Source: an uncultured Blautia sp.
GTDB lineage: Bacteria > Bacillota > Clostridia > Lachnospirales > Lachnospiraceae
Length of the DNA: 64,000 nucleotides
Direction: 5' to 3'
NCBI GenBank assembly: GCA_937900135.1
Contig: CALCDJ010000045.1
Span: 1-64,000, forward strand
In this document: in pieces, positions 60,427 to 64,000 of the stretch
How the letters are laid out: each line of letters starts with the position of its first letter
How positions within the stretch are numbered: position 1 is the stretch's first letter
Program-made: the position numbers and the translations under genes
Notes under the pieces: generated by a model
What the model was told of the DNA's origin: nothing
Databases searched by the model: none
The model's input: only the letters and a program-made list of their open reading frames with translations

Positions 60427-62469
60427 TTGGACGAATGGATTATGGAACGCTTCACCCTTGCCAGGGAGCGGGTTGCTGAAATTGCCGGGGAACAGGAAAC
60501 CCAGGAACGATTTCGAGATTTTTTTAAGAAAACAGCTGATTTTTTAATGAAGACATCGGAAATTCTTACACGGAAGGAACAAGAGCAAAGTCTGGAAGAA
60601 GCAGAACTGGAAAATAAAGAACTGTTTCAAGATCTGTTCCCGCAAAATTATGACAGTTGCTACGGAAACCCCACATATTGCGCAGAAAGACTGGGAGAAT
60701 ACGGACAAGCATTTACGTTTCTGTATGCAGAGCTTCGGGGAACCATTGCGTTTGCGTTTGAAAAACGGTGGTGGGATTTTACCGTTTGTATGGAACTGTT
60801 TTTGGAAGTTTATGCTGCTTTTGAGAACCGGGAAATGCCATCCGTAAGAACGGTGAAAGAAATTCTGCGTTCTTATGTGAATGATTATTGTCAGGATATG
60901 GTTGGAGAGAGAATCAGGGAAGGTATTGATCCGGAAAAGGATTTTGCAGTAAAGATTATTATGGAATCTGACCTGACGGATCTTCGGTATTTGTATCAGT
61001 ATGGAGAATATGTTTCTGACAATGAAAGAAAAATGGCAGAGTTTCTCAACACGCTTTCCCAGGAACAGATCAATGAAATGGCAAGAACCTATACGGAAGG
61101 ATATCGAATTGGATTCCTGGTTACCAAAAAAGATCTTTCCAAGAAAAAAACAGTAAATATCCGTTATCGCCTGGGATTTGAACGCATGGTGCGTGCGGCG
61201 ATTCTCCAATTTGCTGATATGGGGCTTGAGCCGGTAATCTACCGACATGGAGTTCACGCGGTAAACAAAAAGAGCCAGTCGTGGATCGGTTTTGAAGGAG
61301 CGATGGCAAATCCTCAGTATGAGTATGACCATCGTCAGGACTGTGCATTGTTTTTGGATGGCGAGTTTGTGCAGAAAAAACTTCGGGCGATGCAGATCGC
61401 ATATGAAAAGTATGAAGAATTGGCTTCTGTTCATGGTGGTCCGGCTGTCATTGAGACATTTGGAGAAATACCTTTTGCCCCGATATCCAAAACACAGGCA
61501 TGGACTTTGAACGAAGCGCAGCAGAAACTCTTAGTGGAAATGGATAATGAAGCTGGACAAATTGTAAACCGTTATATCAAAGGGGAGGAAAGGAGTTTTA
61601 CCATCATAGCTTATCCAATTCCTGAGATCGGGGAAAATTTCCCGGAAATTTTCGGAGAAATTGTAAAGATCAATAATTTGGACTATGAGAAATATCAGAG
61701 CATTCAACAGACAATCATTGATACGCTGGATACATGCCAATGGGTGGAAATCAAAGGACAGAATGGAAACGAAACAGATCTTCTCATTCATCTTCATCCC
61801 CTGGAAGATCCTGCGCATCAGTCAAATTTTGAAAATGGTGTGGCAGATGTGAACATTCCGGTGGGAGAAGTCTTTACTTCACCAATGCTTGCAGGAACCG
61901 GTGGAATCCTTCATGTATCAAAGGTGTATTTAAACGGCTTACAGTTTCGGGATCTGAAGTTGGTGTTTGACTGTGGACAGGTCATTGATTATTCCTGCTC
62001 CAATTTTGAAAGTGAAGAAGAGAATCGCAAATATATTGAAGACAACATTTTGTTCCACCATGAAAAATTGGCTATGGGAGAATTTGCCATTGGTACCAAT
62101 ACCACTGCTTATGTGGCGGCGCGGAAGTATCAGATTGAAGACCGTCTCCCGATTTTGATTGCAGAAAAAATGGGGCCTCATTTTGCCGTAGGAGACACCT
62201 GTTACAGCTGGGCAGAGGATACGGCAGTGTTCAATCCGGATGGAAAAGAGATTATTGCCAGAGACAATGAAATTTCTGCGCTTCGTAAGGAAGACCTCAG
62301 CCTGGCATATTATGGGTGTCATACAGATATTACCATTCCCTACGAGGAATTGGGAAGTATCTGTGTGATCAATGAAGATGGAGAAAAAACTTCTATTATA
62401 GAAAAGGGACGTTTTGTGCTGCCTGGAACAGAAGCACTGAATGAACCTTTCGGCAGACAAAATTTGTAA
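60427..62469 (+). CDS. M29-type aminopeptidase with long N-terminal extension
   Basis: 680 residues, TTG start with AAAGGAGAGG before it. The C-terminal ~400 residues show M29 aminopeptidase features: VNIPVGEVFTSPM, the Glu ligand in MGEFAIGTN, the His in HFAVGDTCYSW, and YLNGLQFRDLKLVFDCGQVIDYSC. Ordinary M29 enzymes have ~400-415 residues; here the first ~220 residues (MERFTLARERV, RRYL-type helices, ALRGTIAFAFEKRWWDFTVCMEL) form an extra, mostly helical domain that I do not recognise. Two further metal ligands cannot be assigned with certainty. Not in an operon. Confidence 0.78.
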   Translation: MDEWIMERFTLARERVAEIAGEQETQERFRDFFKKTADFLMKTSEILTRKEQEQSLEEAELENKELFQDLFPQNYDSCYGNPTYCAERLGEYGQAFTFLYAELRGTIAFAFEKRWWDFTVCMELFLEVYAAFENREMPSVRTVKEILRSYVNDYCQDMVGERIREGIDPEKDFAVKIIMESDLTDLRYLYQYGEYVSDNERKMAEFLNTLSQEQINEMARTYTEGYRIGFLVTKKDLSKKKTVNIRYRLGFERMVRAAILQFADMGLEPVIYRHGVHAVNKKSQSWIGFEGAMANPQYEYDHRQDCALFLDGEFVQKKLRAMQIAYEKYEELASVHGGPAVIETFGEIPFAPISKTQAWTLNEAQQKLLVEMDNEAGQIVNRYIKGEERSFTIIAYPIPEIGENFPEIFGEIVKINNLDYEKYQSIQQTIIDTLDTCQWVEIKGQNGNETDLLIHLHPLEDPAHQSNFENGVADVNIPVGEVFTSPMLAGTGGILHVSKVYLNGLQFRDLKLVFDCGQVIDYSCSNFESEEENRKYIEDNILFHHEKLAMGEFAIGTNTTAYVAARKYQIEDRLPILIAEKMGPHFAVGDTCYSWAEDTAVFNPDGKEIIARDNEISALRKEDLSLAYYGCHTDITIPYEELGSICVINEDGEKTSIIEKGRFVLPGTEALNEPFGRQNL

Positions 62470-62620
62470 ACAGAACAAAAATTTTCTTTCCCGGAATCAG
62501 GTTGACAGAAAAAGGGAATCTTAGTAGAATGATTGCGGATAAGTGAATGTCCCTACGAAAAAAGCAATGAGGATGCATGTGACATTCCATAAAAAATACA
62601 TACACAAAAGGAGAACGATT

Positions 62621-63121
62621 ATGGCAAAAGTAGGAATTGTGATGGGCAGTGATTCTGATATGCCCGTAATGAGCAAAGCAGCGGATATCCTGGAGAAACT
62701 TGGAATTGATTATGAGATGAAGATCATTTCTGCTCACAGGGAACCGGATGTGTTCTTTGATTATGCCAGAACGGCTGAAGAAAAAGGCTTTAAGGTGATT
62801 ATTGCAGGTGCAGGCATGGCAGCACATCTGCCGGGAATGTGCGCGGCAATCTTTCCTATGCCGGTAATCGGAATTCCTATGCATACAACCTCCCTTGGAG
62901 GAAGAGATTCTCTTTATTCCATCGTACAGATGCCATCTGGTATTCCTGTAGCTACAGTAGCCATCAATGGCGGCGCAAATGCCGGACTTCTTGCTGCAAA
63001 AATTCTTGCAACTTCTGATGGAGAGCTTCTGGAACGGTTAAAAGCATACAGCCAGGAACTGAAGGAACAGGTAGAAGCGAAGGACGCAAGATTACAGGAA
63101 GTTGGATATAAAAACTATTAA
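62621..63121 (+). CDS. purE: N5-carboxyaminoimidazole ribonucleotide mutase
   Basis: 166 residues from ATG 62621 (AAAGGAG 8 bases before); the longer frame has no site. Class I PurE: VGIVMGSDSDMPVM, SAHREPD with the catalytic His, AGAGMAAHLPGMCAA and GGRDSLYSIVQMPSGIPVATVAINGGANAGLLAAKIL. Sixth step of purine synthesis. Confidence 0.97.
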   Translation: MAKVGIVMGSDSDMPVMSKAADILEKLGIDYEMKIISAHREPDVFFDYARTAEEKGFKVIIAGAGMAAHLPGMCAAIFPMPVIGIPMHTTSLGGRDSLYSIVQMPSGIPVATVAINGGANAGLLAAKILATSDGELLERLKAYSQELKEQVEAKDARLQEVGYKNY

Positions 63122-63196
63122 TCTTACTCTTTTGTCAGCAGACAAAGTGTTACCATATAAAGAAAAAAATCAGACTTCACAAACAAGGAGGATATT

Positions 63197-64000
63197 ATGG
63201 ATTACAAGAGTGCAGGAGTAGATATTGAAGCGGGATATGAATCTGTGGAATTGATGAAGGAGCATGTGAAAAAAACCATGCGGGAAGAGGTTCTGGGAGG
63301 CCTGGGAGGTTTTTCCGGCGCTTTTTCTCTGGCAAAAATCAAGGAAATGGAAGAGCCGGTACTGTTATCCGGTACAGACGGATGTGGAACAAAGGTAAAA
63401 CTGGCGATGGTAATGGATCAGCATGATACCATTGGTATTGACGCAGTTGCAATGTGTGTAAATGATATTGCCTGTGCAGGCGGAGAACCTCTGTTTTTCC
63501 TGGACTATATTGCGTGTGGAAAAAACTATCCGGAAAAGATCGCTACCATCGTAAAAGGTGTGGCAGAAGGCTGTTTACAGTCTGAAGCAGCGCTTATTGG
63601 CGGTGAGACTGCAGAACATCCAGGTCTGATGCCAGAGGATGACTATGATCTGGCTGGGTTTGCCGTAGGCGTATGTGATAAAAAAGATATGATTACAGGA
63701 GAAGAATTAAAGGCGGGAGACGTTCTGATCGGTATGGCTTCCACTGGTGTACACAGCAATGGTTTTTCTCTTGTTCGGAAAGTATTTGAAATTACGAAAG
63801 AATCTCTGGAAACCTACTATGAGGAACTGGGAACCACATTGGGAGAAGCCCTTCTTGCACCTACCAGAATTTATGTAAAAGCGCTGAAAAGCATTAAAAA
63901 TGCAGGGGTGCGTGTTCATGCATGCAGCCATATCACAGGGGGCGGCTTCTATGAGAATATTCCCCGTATGTTAAAAGAAGGCACTCATGCGGTAGTGGAA
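63197..64000 (+). CDS. purM: Phosphoribosylformylglycinamidine cyclo-ligase (3' end outside window)
   Basis: The first 268 codons, open to the last base. Makes AIR from FGAM with ATP. DYKSAGVDIEAGYESVE at the start, the ATP-binding SGTDGCGTKVKLA, DAVAMCVNDIACAGGEPLFFLDY, LIGGETAEHPG, and STGVHSNGFSLVRKV. ACAAGGAGG 7 bases before ATG 63197, 75 bp after purE, so it is probably in a purine operon continuing beyond the window. The C-terminal ~70 residues are expected outside. Confidence 0.96.
   Translation, partial: MDYKSAGVDIEAGYESVELMKEHVKKTMREEVLGGLGGFSGAFSLAKIKEMEEPVLLSGTDGCGTKVKLAMVMDQHDTIGIDAVAMCVNDIACAGGEPLFFLDYIACGKNYPEKIATIVKGVAEGCLQSEAALIGGETAEHPGLMPEDDYDLAGFAVGVCDKKDMITGEELKAGDVLIGMASTGVHSNGFSLVRKVFEITKESLETYYEELGTTLGEALLAPTRIYVKALKSIKNAGVRVHACSHITGGGFYENIPRMLKEGTHAVVE

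Noticed and set aside
60544..61434. Open frame on the - strand, ~296 codons
   Set aside because: Antisense to the M29-type gene; no recognisable domain or start site.

Overview
The window looks like chromosomal DNA of a Gram-positive strict anaerobe of the Clostridia, most likely Lachnospiraceae and Blautia-like. The pointers are strong AGGAGG ribosome sites, the cysS-mrnC-rlmB-sigH block, a pyrCFKDE operon, a carbon monoxide dehydrogenase module, a free-standing Spo0A DNA-binding domain and several small families typical of this group. The species assignment is inference. Nearly all genes lie on the + strand; no CRISPR array, rRNA or intact insertion sequence was seen.

Region by region. Positions 1-2,500 are the right end of a decayed integrative element: a relaxase C-terminus, a YhcG-type PDDEXK nuclease, a zinc-ribbon gene fragment and the C-terminal tail of a large serine recombinase. 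From 2,575 the host chromosome begins with two peptidases (M24B, M42), a Lon-like AAA protein without a protease domain, nagA, and a cooS-cooF-oxidoreductase module with an unusual CODH. Next come an operator-flanked GntR/ABC-2 operon (12.3-14.1 kb), a HAD phosphatase, and a two-component system with its own FtsX-type ABC transporter (15.2-20.3 kb). An alanine symporter, a lipoprotein, EcsC-like and TrmO genes and a MATE exporter follow. At 26.9-27.4 kb a DUF2325 gene sits behind a structured leader. Aspartate kinase, a Crh-like HPr homologue, a nuclease-helicase fusion, glmS, a secreted class A beta-lactamase-like protein and a RidA protein lie at 27.5-35.8 kb.

At 36-41 kb an operon carries an EgsA/AraM glycerol-1-phosphate dehydrogenase, ispF, cysS, mrnC, rlmB and sigH, followed by tRNA-Thr(GGT) and glnS. 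Then come a polyferredoxin, a small acidic anchored protein, maf, a phosphoglycolate-phosphatase-like HAD, a repeat-rich surface protein, CIRCE-controlled htpG, the Spo0A-C protein, DegV and a cold-shock gene with a long leader. The last part has the pyrimidine operon pyrC-F-K-D-E (54.0-58.7 kb), several small membrane proteins, an HD hydrolase, an M29-type aminopeptidase with a long N-terminal extension, and purE followed by purM, which runs off the end.

The most unusual points are the CODH, which keeps all metal ligands but seems to lack the proton-transfer Lys and His; the protease-less Lon-like ATPase with an altered Walker B; the DUF2325 leader; and the stacked inverted repeats between the cold-shock gene and its convergent neighbour. 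Everything here is read from sequence by eye; no database search was run.
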